From contig JASWHV010000016.1 in the NCBI GenBank assembly GCA_030760725.1, positions 12,453,084 to 12,517,083 on the forward strand: a DNA stretch of 64,000 nt. Reading direction: 5' to 3'. The translations under genes and the position numbers were made by a program. The notes beneath the pieces were generated by a model. It did not search any database and was not told the origin of the DNA. It was given only the letters and a program-made list of their open reading frames with translations. Origin of the DNA: Neostapfia colusana. Lineage: Eukaryota; Streptophyta; Magnoliopsida; Poales; Poaceae. Position 1 is the first letter of the stretch. Each line of letters starts with the position of its first letter. This document shows, one piece after another, positions 25,195 through 37,871 of the stretch.

Positions 25195-28100
25195 TGTCAC
25201 ACCCGATTTCTCCGAAGACCAACCGAGTGAATATCACATGTATGCCAGGATCATTTTCTCATACATGTGATGACAAATAGTGAAGCATCATTTATTACAA
25301 GCCAAGTGTCGAATATAAATAAGTCTTACATAGCATATGTCTCAGTGGACGATAATAAGTTCATAATATGTAAGTAAAACAGCAGCGGAATATTATTCTT
25401 GTGGGCTCCGTCACAGGCGTTGCCCGGGGGACTCCATGAACCTAGAATCCTTCTTCGGGTCCGAAGTCTTGGTCATTGAACACCACATCATCCCCTTGAC
25501 CTGAGCAGTAATTTAAACCAACAAATATGCAAGTTTGAGTACCGTTGGTACTTAGCAAGTGTGGGAAAGTTATGTCATGCATGGCTAGAGCAAGGAGAGG
25601 TTGAACTCATGGTTAAAGCACTACGCAGTTAATACCTATCACCTTAGCTTATTAAGCACCTACATTTCTACATAGGTGAAATGGTCCCAATCTCCCAACC
25701 CATCATCATAATCAAATAACCATAACATCATTTCCAATGTTAAGCTCCCCGCTTAACATCCACAACTTCCAAAGTCATCATCCTCTAATCATGAATAAGT
25801 CCAAGCCACTCTTGACCGTGAGCACGGCTGTCATGACAGATTTGACTCTGCAGAGTTTGCACCACTGTACCCACATGTAGTGATTTCATCCCCCGTTGCA
25901 AGGTGGACTAAAAGAACCTCCATTATGCCAGTTGCCACGAACCACATTCACACTTTCCAGGTGTGTAGCCAGGATATCACTACGAAGACTTTACAAAGGG
26001 ATTCCCGACGAGCGTGGGCCCACTGAGGTTTCACCCCTAACAGCATACAAGAGGCTCCAACCCCGCTGCAGTGGCCCCCTCTTGAGCCTTGCGGTTCATA
26101 TGGTAGTCCAGCTGACACCTACTCCCCGCACCATCCAACACACCCATACTACGCCGGGGATACACCTAATTAATTGGCCAAGCTGCCCCATCTCAGCATG
26201 TGGTTGGCACGGTAAAGCCAGGTTACATGCTCCATGAACCGGTCCATAGGATCCAGGCAAGTACTAAACACAAACCCGAGTCTCGTGCACCCAGCACCAA
26301 CCAAAACATCCAACTTGCCTCAATCCCTACCTCTACATAACTCATAATATCTCATTCAAAAGTATGGTAAATAAACTGATGATCTCATATCCCAATTATC
26401 CCATTCTAAGCATGGCTAAGCACAAGTAATATGAGTGAATGACATAATGAAACAAATCCCAACCCAAGCTACAAGGAAACAAGATAATGCAATTCTAGGG
26501 AAACATCCTATCATGGGTTTCATATTTCAATTGACAATGCAAATAACTCTATCTACTCATCCTAGCATAGGATCAAAGTGGTCAAGGACACTTGCCTTCT
26601 TCTTGCTGCTCTGGGAATGGATAGTCCTGATCTTGGAAGGGAAGAACTTGCTCTGGGGCAGGTTCTACTCATGTCAACACACATAGCAAAAGAAAACAAC
26701 CCATAAGACATAGTTTCACACTTTCATTCCACACATACATACATATGAAAATCATTCACATTTCTATGTGTTGTGTTTACTCTACATGTGTTGATTTCTG
26801 GTCTATATGCACTTTTAAACATATGTATATGATTTCTAACTTTTGTATTCAGATTTTTATTTGCACACTTTATATATGAATTTCAATTCTAAACAATTTC
26901 TTTATATTCAATTAACACACCCTTTAGCTACTAAGTCTGCATGGAAGGTATTTTCCTACTCCAAATGGGTTTTTCAGATTTTCTATCAAACCGTAAACTG
27001 AAGTCTTTGGTTTTGGAAACTTCATTTATCATTTCCTAGTTATGCATACCTATTTTCCTATATTTTCAGATTTATTTTCTATGCCTAAATGTGAATTTTA
27101 TTATGAAAATAGTAAGACACCTCATCAAAACAGAATAGGTTCTGTTCTAAAATATTAAATAATATATTTTTGAACTTCTCCTCTGATGTGAACTAATTTA
27201 AATTCATTCTTCCAATTTTCAGAATTATTTCCTAGCCTAAAATATGTTTCTATACTAATAAATATGGACAATCAACTAGACAGATTCATTTCAGCTTAAA
27301 ATCTACTTTTAACTCAATCTAAAGTTTCCCAAGTGCTAGGAGAGTTTAAATTTGAATTTACAATGTGTTTGTCTCACCTTTTAAATTTTAAATCCTAATC
27401 ACATATTCAAATTTCTAAATTTAATATCATATAGGGTTAAAAAGGTAAACTCTCCCCACTCCAGGGTCTATTACATTATTTCATAAATTTCCAGGGGTCT
27501 ATCTACACATAACAGAGGGGTTTTCCTAATTTTTATTAAGTCCAGGGGCTAAAACTGATTTTTAATTGAATTTACATGAATTTCTGAAGTTCCAGTGGCT
27601 AGATCAGAGGTTTCCGGGGCTAGCTCGTATTTTCCGAGATCCCCAGGGGGTAGCGCGTAAGAATCCCGGCCTTTATAATGCGGGGCCGACGTGGACCGTC
27701 CGATTTAAAACAGACGGCTCAGATTAGATCGCCGAACCGGTACGCGCGGGTTTTAATTCCACCGTGCGATTTAAAATAGACGGCGCATAAGCGGCCACGT
27801 CGCTCTGACCGAGCGCGGCCGGCGCTGCCCGGCGGCGCGCGGCGGCGGGAGGCGGCGATCTCACCAGAAAACTTCGGATCTTCGTCTATTCTTCCTAAAA
27901 CTGGGATTTCATGGCATAGCTCGGTAGAGGAGAGGTTGGGGATCTCACCTCGGGGTTTTTCTTGAGCTCGGAGGCCCTGGAAGGCGGTCGGCGACGAGGT
28001 CCGAGATGGAACAGTGGCGATGCTCGTCGGAGCTGTGTCTAGGGCGCAATCTACCGAGTTTTCTGCACCTGCGTGATTCCCCGGAGGCGGTGGAACAAGA

Positions 28101-28628
28101 TCAGCGCGTTAGATCAGAAATCCCAAGCGAAGATTGAGAGAAAATGGCCGGAGAAGCTCTAGTTCTCACCGGGAGGAAAAACAGCTGATCGTGGGGGGAA
28201 AACGGGGCGATGCCGGCGTTTTTATAGACGAGGGAGGGCGGCGTGTTTGTTTAGATCGAGTTTGAGTCGTCCGGGACCGGAAGTCGGGCTGGGGGACGCG
28301 GATTTCTGGGTTAGTTACGATCGGGCGCGCACGGAAGAGTCAGGCGGTTGGCACGAGCGGGAGGTCAGGGATGACAGGCGGGCCCTGCGTGTCAGTGAGA
28401 GGGAGAGGGGGGCGCGCGGCTGCGGGCTGGCGCGGGGGTGGGTGGGCCGGCTGGTGGGTTTCGGCCCACTGGCCGGGGGTTTTGTTTTTTTCTTTTTCTT
28501 TTTCTTTTTCTTTTTCTTTTCAGTTTTGAGTTGAATTTGAATTCCAATTTGAATTTGAATTTCTGCACCACATGCAATACGTCCAAAAATTTTTAAATTC
28601 CCCTCTTAACAGGTTTTGGGGTGTTACA
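25195..28628 (-). repeat. 3' LTR of gypsy B
   Basis: Starts TGTCACACCC, ends GGGGTGTTACA; sister of 34,440-37,866. It contains a TATA box on the minus strand (28,219-28,226), a GC-rich zone at 27,640-28,470, and a TTTTTC-type microsatellite at ~28,485-28,522 that is longer than in the other copy. Confidence 0.95.
28219..28226 (-). promoter_or_regulatory. TATA box in the gypsy B 3' LTR
   Basis: Minus-strand TATAAAAA in a GC-rich U3, at the same place as 37,464-37,471. From this 3' LTR it would fire outward into copia 1 protease DNA. Confidence 0.55.
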
Positions 28629-28646
28629 GCTCTACCCCCCTAAAAA
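28629..28646 (-). other. Polypurine tract of gypsy B
   Basis: The minus strand reads a purine-rich run with AGGGGGGTAGAGC directly against the LTR edge at 28,628. Confidence 0.72.
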
Positions 28647-28664
28647 AATCTCGTCCTCGAGATT
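28647..28664. repeat. Palindrome next to the gypsy B PPT
   Basis: AATCTCGTCCTCGAGATT, with near-perfect arms around CTCGAG. It is homologous in position and sequence to those of gypsy A and C. Confidence 0.7.
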
Positions 28665-28671
28665 GGTGGTT

Positions 28672-31600
28672 CTAGGAAAATAATTCTGGAAACCGTGCCT
28701 TAAGCTCGTCTTCTCGCTCCCATGTGGCTTCCTCTTCCGAGTGATGCCTCCACTGCACCTTGCACATCCGGATTCTTTTATTTCTTGTGAGGCGTTCCAT
28801 TGTCTCCAAAATCTTGAATGGTTGCTCGGCATAAGACAGATCCTCAGCTACGTCAACCTCGTTCATGGGTAACATCTCTTCAGGCGTCCTCAGACATTTC
28901 TTGAGCTGTGACACATGGAATACATCGTGCACATCCGATAGGCGAGCCGGTAGTTCTAGTTGATATGCCACTTCGCCTTTCCTCTCCAGAACTTGAAAGG
29001 GTCCGATGTATCGAGGTGATAACTTCCCTTTCACCTTGAACCGACGAAGTCCTCGAATAGGGGACACCTTGAGGTAGACATAGTCCCTCACGTTGAAAAC
29101 GAGCTCTCTTCTCCGTACATCGGCATAACTCTTTTGTCATGTCTGTGCTATCCTCAAGTTGTTGCAGATTTCCTTCACTTTCGCCTCGGCTTCTTGTAGT
29201 ACCTCGGGCCCAAACACTTTACTTTCCCCTGTTTGGTTCCAAAATAGGGGAGTTCTGCACTTCCTCCCATACAAAGCCTCAAATGGTAACATCTTCATAC
29301 TAGCCTGATAGCTGTTGTTATAGGAGAACTCCGCATACGGTAAGTTCTTATCCCAGCTCCGATTGTTTTTGAGTGCACATGCTCTCAGCATATCCTCAAG
29401 GATCTGATTAGTCCTTTCCGTCTGTTCGTCAGTCTGGGGATGATAGGCAGAACTAAAATTTAGATGAGTTCCCATGGTTTCATGCAACTTCTGCCAGAAC
29501 CTTGAGGTGAACTGTGTCTCTCGATCTGACACTATCTTCTTTGGCACTCCATGGAAACACACGATCCTTGACATGTATAATTCTGCCAATTTGGATCCGC
29601 TGTAGCTTTCTTTCACGGGGATGAAATGAGCTACCTTGGTTAGTCTGTCGACGATGACCCATATCGAATCATATCCTGATTGAGTCCTGGGTAGTCCCAC
29701 TATGAAATCCATACTGATTTCTTCCCATTTTCATTCAGGCACTTTGAGTGGTTGCAGTAATCCCGCGGGTCGTTGATGTTCTGCTTTCACCAACTGACAT
29801 GTGTCACATAGGGCAACATGTTCCGCGACATCTCGCTTCATGCCATACCACCAATACCTGCTCTCGAGGTCCTGGTACATCTTCGTACTCCCAGGATGAA
29901 TGGAATAGTCGGAATCATGAGCCTCCTTCAAAATCAATTCACGGATCTCCTTCACTTCAGGTACACAGATTCTTCTCCCGTGCCACACCGTACCTTGTTC
30001 ATCCTCTCTGAACCCAGGGGCTTTATTTTCCTTGATGAGTTCTCTAATCTCTTGTATCTTCTCGTCATTCTTCTGACCATTGCGGATGTCTTTCTCTAAT
30101 GTGGAGTCCACTTCGATGGCGATGGCTTCACCACTATTCACCATACATAGGTTGAGTTTTATAACATCTTCCTTCAATTCTGCAGGCATGTCCTTCAAAC
30201 TTAACCTATTGACCTGCACCTTCCGACTTAAAGCATCTGCCACGACGTTCGCTTTCCCAGGATGGTAGTTGATGCCCACATCAAAGTCGTTGATTAGCTC
30301 TAACCATCTCCTTTCTCTGAGGTTGAGATCTGGCTGTGTGAAAATGTACTTTAAGCTCTTATGATCCGTATATATCTCTGTTCTCTTCCCCATAAAGTAA
30401 TGCCGCCAAATCTTCAACGCGTGTACTACTGCAGCTAGCTCTAGGTCATGTGTAGGATAGTTCTTCTCGTGTTTCCGGAGCTGCCGGGACGCATAAGCCA
30501 CGACATGCCCTTCTTGCATGAGAACACATCCCAACCCGTTTCCAGAAGCATCGCAGTACACCGAAAAGTTCTTCTGCATATCTGGCATAACTAGCACTGG
30601 GGCTGTTGTCAATCTTTTCTTTAGTTCCTAGAAACTCGTATCGCACTGCGGCGTCCATGTGAATGTGACTCCCTTCTCCAACAGTTTGGTGAGGGGTCTC
30701 GAGATCTTAGAGAAACTCTCGATAAACCGTCGATAATACTCAGCCAATCCCAAGAAGCTTCGGACTTCCCCGACATTCTCAGGGGTCTTCCACTTCTGTA
30801 CATCCTCGATCTTGGCGGGGTCTACGGAGATTCCTCCCTCCGAGATTATATGTCCTAAGAAGGGAACTCTCTTCAACCAAAATTCACACTTGCTTAACTT
30901 GGCATATTGTTGGTGTTCTCTCAGCTTCTGCAACACCAACCTTAGTGCCTCTCATGTTCTTCTTCATCTTTGGAAAAGACGAGAATGTCATCAATGAAAA
31001 CCACCACAAATTTGTCCAGATATTCCATGAATACCTTGTTCATGAGATACATGAAGTATGCCGGGGCATTAGTTAGACCGAAAGGCATGACGGTGTATTC
31101 ATACAGTCCGTACCGAGATACGAAAGCTGTCTTTGGAATATCAGTTTGCCTTATCTTAAGTTGGTGGTATCCCGACCTGAGATCAATTTTTGAGAACACA
31201 CACGCTCCCCTCAACTGATCAAACAAGTCTTCAATGCGGGGTAACGGGTACTTGTTCTTGATGGTTACCTCATTCAACGCACGGTAGTCCACGCATAGCC
31301 TTTGGGTCCCATCCTTTTTGGGCACAAATATCACTGGAGCTCCCCATGGTGAGGAACTAGGACGAATGTACCCCTTCCCTGTCAATTCTCTTAAATGATC
31401 CTTGAGTTCTTCCAGCTGCTTGGAGTCCATCTGAAAAGGTCTCTTGTATATCGGAGCTGTTCCAGGCACTAGCTCAATTGCGAATTCCACTTCTCGATCG
31501 GGGGGCATACCTGGCAACTCCTCCGGAAAAACATCTCGATATTCCCTGATGGTCCTGATCTCCTTCACTTCCACCTCAACTTGATTTAATTTAATGTCCC

Positions 31601-33132
31601 TCCTAGGCTCTTGTATGGTTATTAACTTTACTTTTGTGCCACTAGGGTGAGTTAATTCCACCATTCTGGTCGAACAATGGATGATTCCTTTATGTTTGGT
31701 CAACCAATCCATGCCCAAAATAATATCTATCCCTTGTGAATCTATCACTATGAGGTTGGCAGTAAATACCACCCCATTAATGTCTAGATTCACCTTTGGA
31801 CACACTTGTCTTGTCCTTATTTCTCCCCCTGGACGGCTAGCATATGGTTCATTTGTGTTGTTGCTAAATCATGCTTCTTAACAAACCCTTGGGCAATGAA
31901 CGAGTGGGTAGCACCAGAATCGAACAACAGGGTTGCAATGTGTAAATTGGCAGGAAACTTACCAACTACCACGTCAGGTGCCTCTTGCGCTTCCTCCATG
32001 GTTACGTGGTTCACCCGTCCTCGCATCACATTCTGCTGTTGCGGCTGCACGGGCTTCTTCTTTGGGCACTTATGGGCGTAGTGCCCCACTTCACCACAGT
32101 TGAAGCATTGCACCCCAACTTTAGGTGCCTGACCTTTGTTGTCTTGGGTTGGTTTGGGGGTCCTTGTACTGCTGGTCGAGGTTGATATGTGGGGCGAGGC
32201 TGCTGTACAAACTGACGTTGTGGCTGTGTTGGTGCTGACGGAGGCCTGAAATTTGGTTTGTACCCTCTCGGCGCGGAGTAGGGTACCGAAGTACGACTCG
32301 TCTGCCCTGCGGGTTGCTGCATCAGACGTGGGCGGGTGTTGCTACCCGAGGCTTGGTGTGACCATCCCTCCTTCCTCTTGTTTTCATTTTCCAAGGCCTT
32401 CAGCTTCCTTTCCACAACAAATGCTCTGCCCACCATCTTCTGGAAGCTTTCATACTCGTTGGAGGACAATGCACACTGCATTTCCGCTGTAAGTCCTTCC
32501 ACAAAGCAGTCCTGTTTCTGCTCATTAGTCTCTATGTCCTGTGGTGCATAATGGGATAGTTGGGTGAATTTAGTGAGGTATTCCCTCACCGTCATGTTTC
32601 CTTGCTGTAGCCCCAAGAACTCCTTTCTCTTGTTTTTAAGTTCACCCCTTGGTATGTAATGGTTGCGGAAGCTACGCTTGAACTCTTCCCAAGGGATGTT
32701 CTCAGGGTCTTGATGGGCGGCCACGTAAGCGGTCCACCAATCAGCAGCGGGTCCATGCAATTGGTGAGAGGCAAACATCACCCTCTCATATCCTTGGCAT
32801 TGTATGATCCTCATCTTGCTCTCAATGGTCTTTAGCCAATCATCTGCCTCCAGAGGTTCAGCAGCACTTGCAAACTTTGGAGGTTGAGTCCCTAGAAACT
32901 CACTCAACCTTGGTTGGCGTGGTGCAGCTTGTGGAGGTGGAGCTTGGTGCAAGTTGGCCACCACTTGAGTCAGGCTCTAGATGAGCTGATTCTGATTTTC
33001 AAGCATTTGGTGTATGGGATCAACTCCTTCATGGCGACCACCCCTGTCTTGTCCTCCAGAAATATGAGGGTTGCCGGCCTCATCGTTGTTGTTGGCGGGG
33101 TTGGCAGCACGACCCTTTCCTCTTCCGGCCAT
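28672..33132 (-). pseudogene. Gypsy B gag-pol polyprotein with chromodomain, heavily broken
   Basis: Gag starts at ATG 33,132-33,130. A TAG at 32,977-32,979 follows at about codon 52, then the Gag body runs to ~32,140. A frameshift there separates the CCHC knuckle CFNCGEVGHYAHKC (near 32,105). Protease DSGATHSFI is near 31,920, with another frameshift near 31,810. RT has FVVVFIDDIL near 31,000, then a shift at ~30,941 and a TAG at 30,628-30,630. RNase H (YCDASG, YTDHK), the integrase zinc finger, a TGA at 29,731-29,733 at a conserved Trp position, integrase DDE residues, and another TGA near 29,137 follow. The chromodomain ends at 28,672. Most stops look like C-to-T changes. The family and domain order are unambiguous. 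Confidence 0.9.
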
Positions 33133-33450
33133 CTATCATGATCAACCAGATGTTAACTTAAAGTATTACGTATTAACTTCCCAATTTGATTGTTTTAAAC
33201 TTAAAATTTTGAGACCTTACTATATTTATATTTTCTGAGGGTTTCATATCTCACGCGAAATAAATGCACTCTTTATTCATAGGGGTTCACACATCAAAGC
33301 AAAACAATCCTGAAGACGAGGTTGTGGACAATTGCCCATGGCCTCCACAACTCACGTCACACACCAAATATAATCACACCATTAACTAAGGTAACGACTC
33401 GACTACTCGACATCTACTAAACTAAGGGAAAGGACTCTACACCACTTGTT

Positions 33451-34221
33451 TCACTGAGCTGGCTCCTCGGGATCTTCCTCATTATTACGGCTGCCCTCTA
33501 ACTCTGCTTTGGGTGGGGAAGCTGCTGGTGGGGAAGTGCGGCGACGCCTGCTTGCCTGGCGATCTGGGGAGTCAGGAGTCCATGTGTCATTCAAGGTGAC
33601 ACACAGTTCATTCCCATCCCCTCTTTCTCTCCCCCACAAGCTGGCTCGAAGAAGTGTCTCGGTCTCCTTCAGGGTGTCACGAACATCCTGAAGCTCCTGC
33701 TGACACTCCTGTAGTCGAGTGCTGAGCATAGTAGCATCCTCCAAGCACAGGTCCATGTGCTCATGGGAAGTCCCCTGCTGCACTGGCGGGTACTTGTACT
33801 CCGTTGTACCACTCTCACGCTGGAGGACATACATGTACTCAGTCCTGTCCAGGTGGCGACGGTAGATGTGACTCTGGCAGGTGATTGCCTCCCAGGTGAC
33901 ATCCTTCTCCACATCGACCTGTGTCGCTCGACAAGCTGGAGAACGGTGGATCTTGAGCAGCTGATTTTCGTGGATAATCCTCATTTCTGAACTCCACTCT
34001 TCCCGCTTCTCACGGATGGTTCGGGTGGAGCTGTAGTGTATGATTAGCTTGCCCGTATTGCCGGCGGCTTGGAGCATGAGTCGAAGACGGCGCAACAAGC
34101 CTCCTACTGCCAATCCGTAGGAGAGGTACGTCACCGGACGGTCCTCCTCTCTCAGGGCAAGGGCAACTACGGGAACTCTTCCTCCGGTGGACTTTCGGGC
34201 GGTGCGGATCATGCGAACCAT
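33451..34221 (-). CDS. Extra leader ORF of gypsy B, unknown function (256 aa)
   Basis: Uninterrupted sense-strand ORF between the PBS (34,423-34,435) and gag (start 33,132), beginning with ATG at 34,221. I recognise no domain. The N-terminal half is mixed and basic (many Arg). Residues ~165-200 form a likely coiled coil (LSTRLQECQQELQDVRD region). The C terminus is low-complexity, with Arg, Ser-Pro and acidic stretches (ending EEDPEEPAQ). It is intact, whereas the element's own gag-pol has at least eight lesions, which argues for later selection, a different origin or chance. Extra ORFs upstream of gag are known in Ogre-type gypsy elements; I know of no named equivalent for Tekay-type chromoviruses. 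An untranslated leader that happens to be open cannot be excluded. Confidence 0.55.
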   Translation of the reverse strand: MVRMIRTARKSTGGRVPVVALALREEDRPVTYLSYGLAVGGLLRRLRLMLQAAGNTGKLIIHYSSTRTIREKREEWSSEMRIIHENQLLKIHRSPACRATQVDVEKDVTWEAITCQSHIYRRHLDRTEYMYVLQRESGTTEYKYPPVQQGTSHEHMDLCLEDATMLSTRLQECQQELQDVRDTLKETETLLRASLWGRERGDGNELCVTLNDTWTPDSPDRQASRRRRTSPPAASPPKAELEGSRNNEEDPEEPAQ

Positions 34222-34422
34222 CTAAAACATAAAGCATTTAAAATTAAGTTAGATAAGATTTTAAACAAAAATCCTATTTTGAATAAAATATGGGGTAAGA
34301 TGAATAAAGTGGCCCATTAAATAACACTTTTCAACCCACACCTTTGTAAAATAGTTTTTAAGAAAATAGGGTCCTTAACTACGTCTATTTCTACCTAGGT
34401 CCACGTTCCTACGGGCAACCTT

Positions 34423-34435
34423 GGCTCTGATACCA
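34423..34435 (-). other. Primer-binding site of gypsy B
   Basis: The minus strand reads TGGTATCAGAGCC four bases inside the 5' LTR edge (34,440), complementary to initiator tRNA-Met. Confidence 0.9.
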
Positions 34436-34439
34436 CTTC

Positions 34440-37400
34440 TGTCACACCCGGTTTCTCCGAAGACCAACCGAGTGAATATCACATGTATGCCAGGATCATT
34501 TTCTCATACATGTGATGACAAATAGTGAAGCGTCATTTATTACAAGCTAGGTGTCGAATATAAATAAGTCTTACATAGCATATGTTTCAGTGGACGATAA
34601 TAAGTTCATAATATGTAAGTAAAACAGCAGCGGAATATTATTCTTGTGGGCTCCGTCACAGGCGTTGCCCGGGGGACTCCATGAACCTAGAATCCTTCTT
34701 CGGGTCCGAAGTCTTGGTCATTGAACACCACATCATCCCCTTGACCTGAGCAGCAATTTAAACCAACAAATATGCAAGTTTGAGTACCGTTGGTACTCAG
34801 CAAGTGTGGGAAAGTTATGTCATGCATGGCTAGAGCAAGGAGAGGTTGAACTCATGGTTAAAGCACTACGCAGTTAATACCTATCACCTTAGCTTATTAA
34901 GCACCTACATTTCTACATAGGTGAAATGGTCCCAATCTCCCAACCCATCATCAGAATCAAATAACCATAACATCATTTCCAATGTTAAGCTCCCCGCTTA
35001 ACATCCACAACTTCCAAAGTCATCATCCTCTAATCATGAGTAAGTCCAAGCCGCTCTTGACCGTGAGCACGGCTGTCATGACAGTTTTGACTCTGCAGAG
35101 TTCGCACCACTGTACCCACATGTAGTGATTTCATCCCCCGTTGCCGGGTGGACTAAAAGAACCTCCATTATGCCAGTGGCCACGAACCACATTCACACTT
35201 TCCAGGTGTGTAGCCAGGAGATCACTACGAAGCCTTTACAAAGGGATTCCCGACGAGCATGGGCCCACTGAGGTTTCACCCCTAACAGCATACAAGAGGC
35301 TCCAACCCCGCTGCAGTGGCCCCCTCTTGAGCCTTGCGGTTCATATGGTAGTCCAGCTGACACCTACTCCCCGCACCATCCAACACACCCATACTACATC
35401 CGGGATACACCTAATTAATTGGCCAAGCTACCCCATCTCAGCATGTGGTTGGCACGGTAAAGCCAGGTTACATGCTCCATGAACCGGTCCATAGGATCTA
35501 GGCAAGTACTAAACACAAACCCGAGTCTCGTGCACCCAGCACCAACCAAAACATCCAACTTGCCTCAATCCCTACCTCTACATAACTCATAATATCTCAT
35601 TCAAAAGTATGGTAAATAAACTGATGATCTCATATCCCAATTATCCCATTCTAAGCATGGCTAAGCACAAGTAATATGAGTGAATGACATAATGAAACAA
35701 ATCCCAACCCAAGCTACAAGGAAACAAGATAATGCAATTCTAGGGAAACATCCTATCATGGGTTTCATATTTCAATCGACAATGCAAATAACTCTATCTA
35801 CTCATCCTAGCATAGGATCAAAGTGGTCAAGGACACTTGCCTTCTTCTTGCTGCTCTGGGAATGGATAGTCCTGATCTTGGAAGGGAAGAACTTGCTCTG
35901 GGGCAGGTTCTACTCATGTCAACACACATAGCAAAAGAAAACAACCCATAAGACATAGTTTCACACTTTCATTCCACACATACATACATATGAAAATCAT
36001 TCACATTTCTATGTGTTGTGTTTACTCTACATGTGTTGATTTCTGGTCTATATGCACTTTTAAACATATGTATATGATTTCTAACTTTTGTATTCAGATT
36101 TTTATTTGCACACTTTATATATGAATTTCAATTCTAAACAATTTCTTTATATTCAATTAACACACCCTTTAGCTACTAAGTCTGCATGGAAGGTATTTTC
36201 CTACTCCAAATGGGTTTTTCAGATTTTCTATCAAACCATAAACTGAAGTCTTTGGTTTTGGAAACTTCATTTATCATTTCCTAGTTATGCATACCTATTT
36301 TCCTATATTTTCAGATTTATTTCCTATGCCTAAATGTGAATTTTATTATGAAAATAGTAAGACACCTCATCAAAACAGAATAGGTTCTGTTCTAAAATAT
36401 TAAATAATATATTTTTGAACTTCTCCTCTGATGTGAACTAATTTAAATTCATTCTTCCAATTTTCAGAATTATTTCCTAGCCTAAAATATGTTTCTATAC
36501 TAATAAATATGGACAATCAACTAGACAGATTCATTTCAGCTTAAAATCTACTTTTAACTCAATCTAAAGTTTCCCAAGTGCTAGGAGAGTTTAAATTTGA
36601 ATTTACAATGTGTTTGTCTCACCTTTTAAATTTTAAATCCTAATCACATATTCAAATTTCTAAATTTAATATCATATAGGGTTAAAAAGGTAAACTCTCC
36701 CCACTCCAAGGTCTATTATATTATTTTATAAATTTCCAGGGGTCTATCTACACATAACAGAGGGGTTTTCCTAATTTTTATTAAGTCCAGGGGCTAAAAC
36801 TGATTTTTAATTGAATTTACATGAATTTCTGAAGTTCCAGGGGCTAGATCAGAAGTTTCCGGGGCTAGCTCGTATTTTTCGAGATCCCCAGGGGGTAGGG
36901 CGTAAGAATCCCGGCCTTTATAATGTGGGGCCGACGTGGACCGTCCGAATTAAAACAGACGGCTCAGATTAGATCGCCGAACCGGTACGCGCGGGTTTTA
37001 ATTCCACCGTGCGGTTTAAAATAGACGGCGCATAAGCGGCCACGTCGCTCTGACCAAGCGCGGGCGGCGCTTCCCGGCGGCGCACAGCGGCGGGAGGTGG
37101 CGATCTCGCCGAAAAACTTCGGATCTTCGTCTATTCTTCCTAAAACTGGGATTTCGTGGCATAGCTCGGTAGAAGAGAGGTCGGGGATCTCACCTCGGGG
37201 GTTTTCTTGAGCTCGGAGACCCTGGAAGGCGGTCGGCGACGAGGTCCGAGATGGAACAGCGGCGATGCTCGTCGGAGCTGTGCCAAGGGCGCAATCTACC
37301 GAGTTTTCTGCACCTGCGTGATTCCCCGGAGGCGGTGGAACAAGATCAGCGCGTTAGATCAGAAATCCCGAGCGAAGATTGAGAGAAAATGGCCGGAGAA

Positions 37401-37866
37401 GCTCTGGTTCTCACCGGGAGGAAAAACAGCTGATCGTGGGGGGAAAATGGGGCGATGCCGGCGTTTTTATAGACGAGGGAGGGTGGCGTGTTTTTTTAGA
37501 TCGAGTTTGAGTCGTCCGGGACCGGGAGTCGGGCTGGGGGACGCGGATTTCCGGGTTAGTTACGATCGGGCGCGGGCGGAAGAGTCCGGCGGTTGGCGTG
37601 AGCGGGAGTTCAGGGATGACAGGCGGGCCCCGCGTGTCAGTGAGAGGGAGAGGGGGGCGCGCGGCTGCGGGCTGGCGCGGGGGTGGGTGGGCCGGCTGGT
37701 GGGTTTCGGCCCACTGGCCGGGGGTTTTGTTTTTTCTTTTTCTTTTTCTTTTTCTTTTCAGTTTTGAGTTTAATTTGAATTCCAATTTGAATTTGAATTT
37801 CTGCATCACATGCAATACGTCCAAAAAATTTTTAATTCCCCTCTTAACAGGTTTTGGGGTGTTACA
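34440..37866 (-). repeat. 5' LTR of gypsy B
   Basis: Sister of 25,195-28,628, same termini. Its outer edge at 37,866 is followed by the AAAGC duplication. Short plus-strand frames in its GC-rich part (37,207-37,900) have no domain and are shifted in the sister copy, so they are not genes. Confidence 0.95.
37464..37471 (-). promoter_or_regulatory. TATA box of the gypsy B 5' LTR promoter
   Basis: Minus-strand TATAAAAA; this is the copy positioned to drive the leader ORF and gag-pol. The CT-rich tract at 37,730-37,760 (GA-rich on the transcribed strand) lies upstream of it. Confidence 0.6.
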
Positions 37867-37871
37867 AAAGC
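37867..37871. repeat. Target-site duplication AAAGC, right copy
   Basis: Matches 25,190-25,194 exactly; copia 1 coding sequence resumes directly afterwards. Confidence 0.95.

Larger units (their letters stand above)
25195..37866 (-). mobile_element. Gypsy B: full-length Ty3/gypsy chromovirus inserted in copia 1
   Basis: Complete element of 12.7 kb with two ~3.43 kb LTRs that are nearly identical by eye, a PBS, a polypurine tract, both termini and a perfect 5-bp duplication (AAAGC). Minus-strand content from the 5' LTR is: an extra ORF (34,221-33,451), gag, pol and a chromodomain. LTR similarity suggests a fairly recent insertion, yet gag-pol carries many stops and frameshifts, so it may have been copied in already defective or decayed quickly through methylation. 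Confidence 0.95.

Noticed and set aside
25195..37866. A 3.4-kb direct duplication that could be read as a segmental duplication
   Set aside because: The repeats are LTRs with a PBS, a PPT and a target-site duplication.
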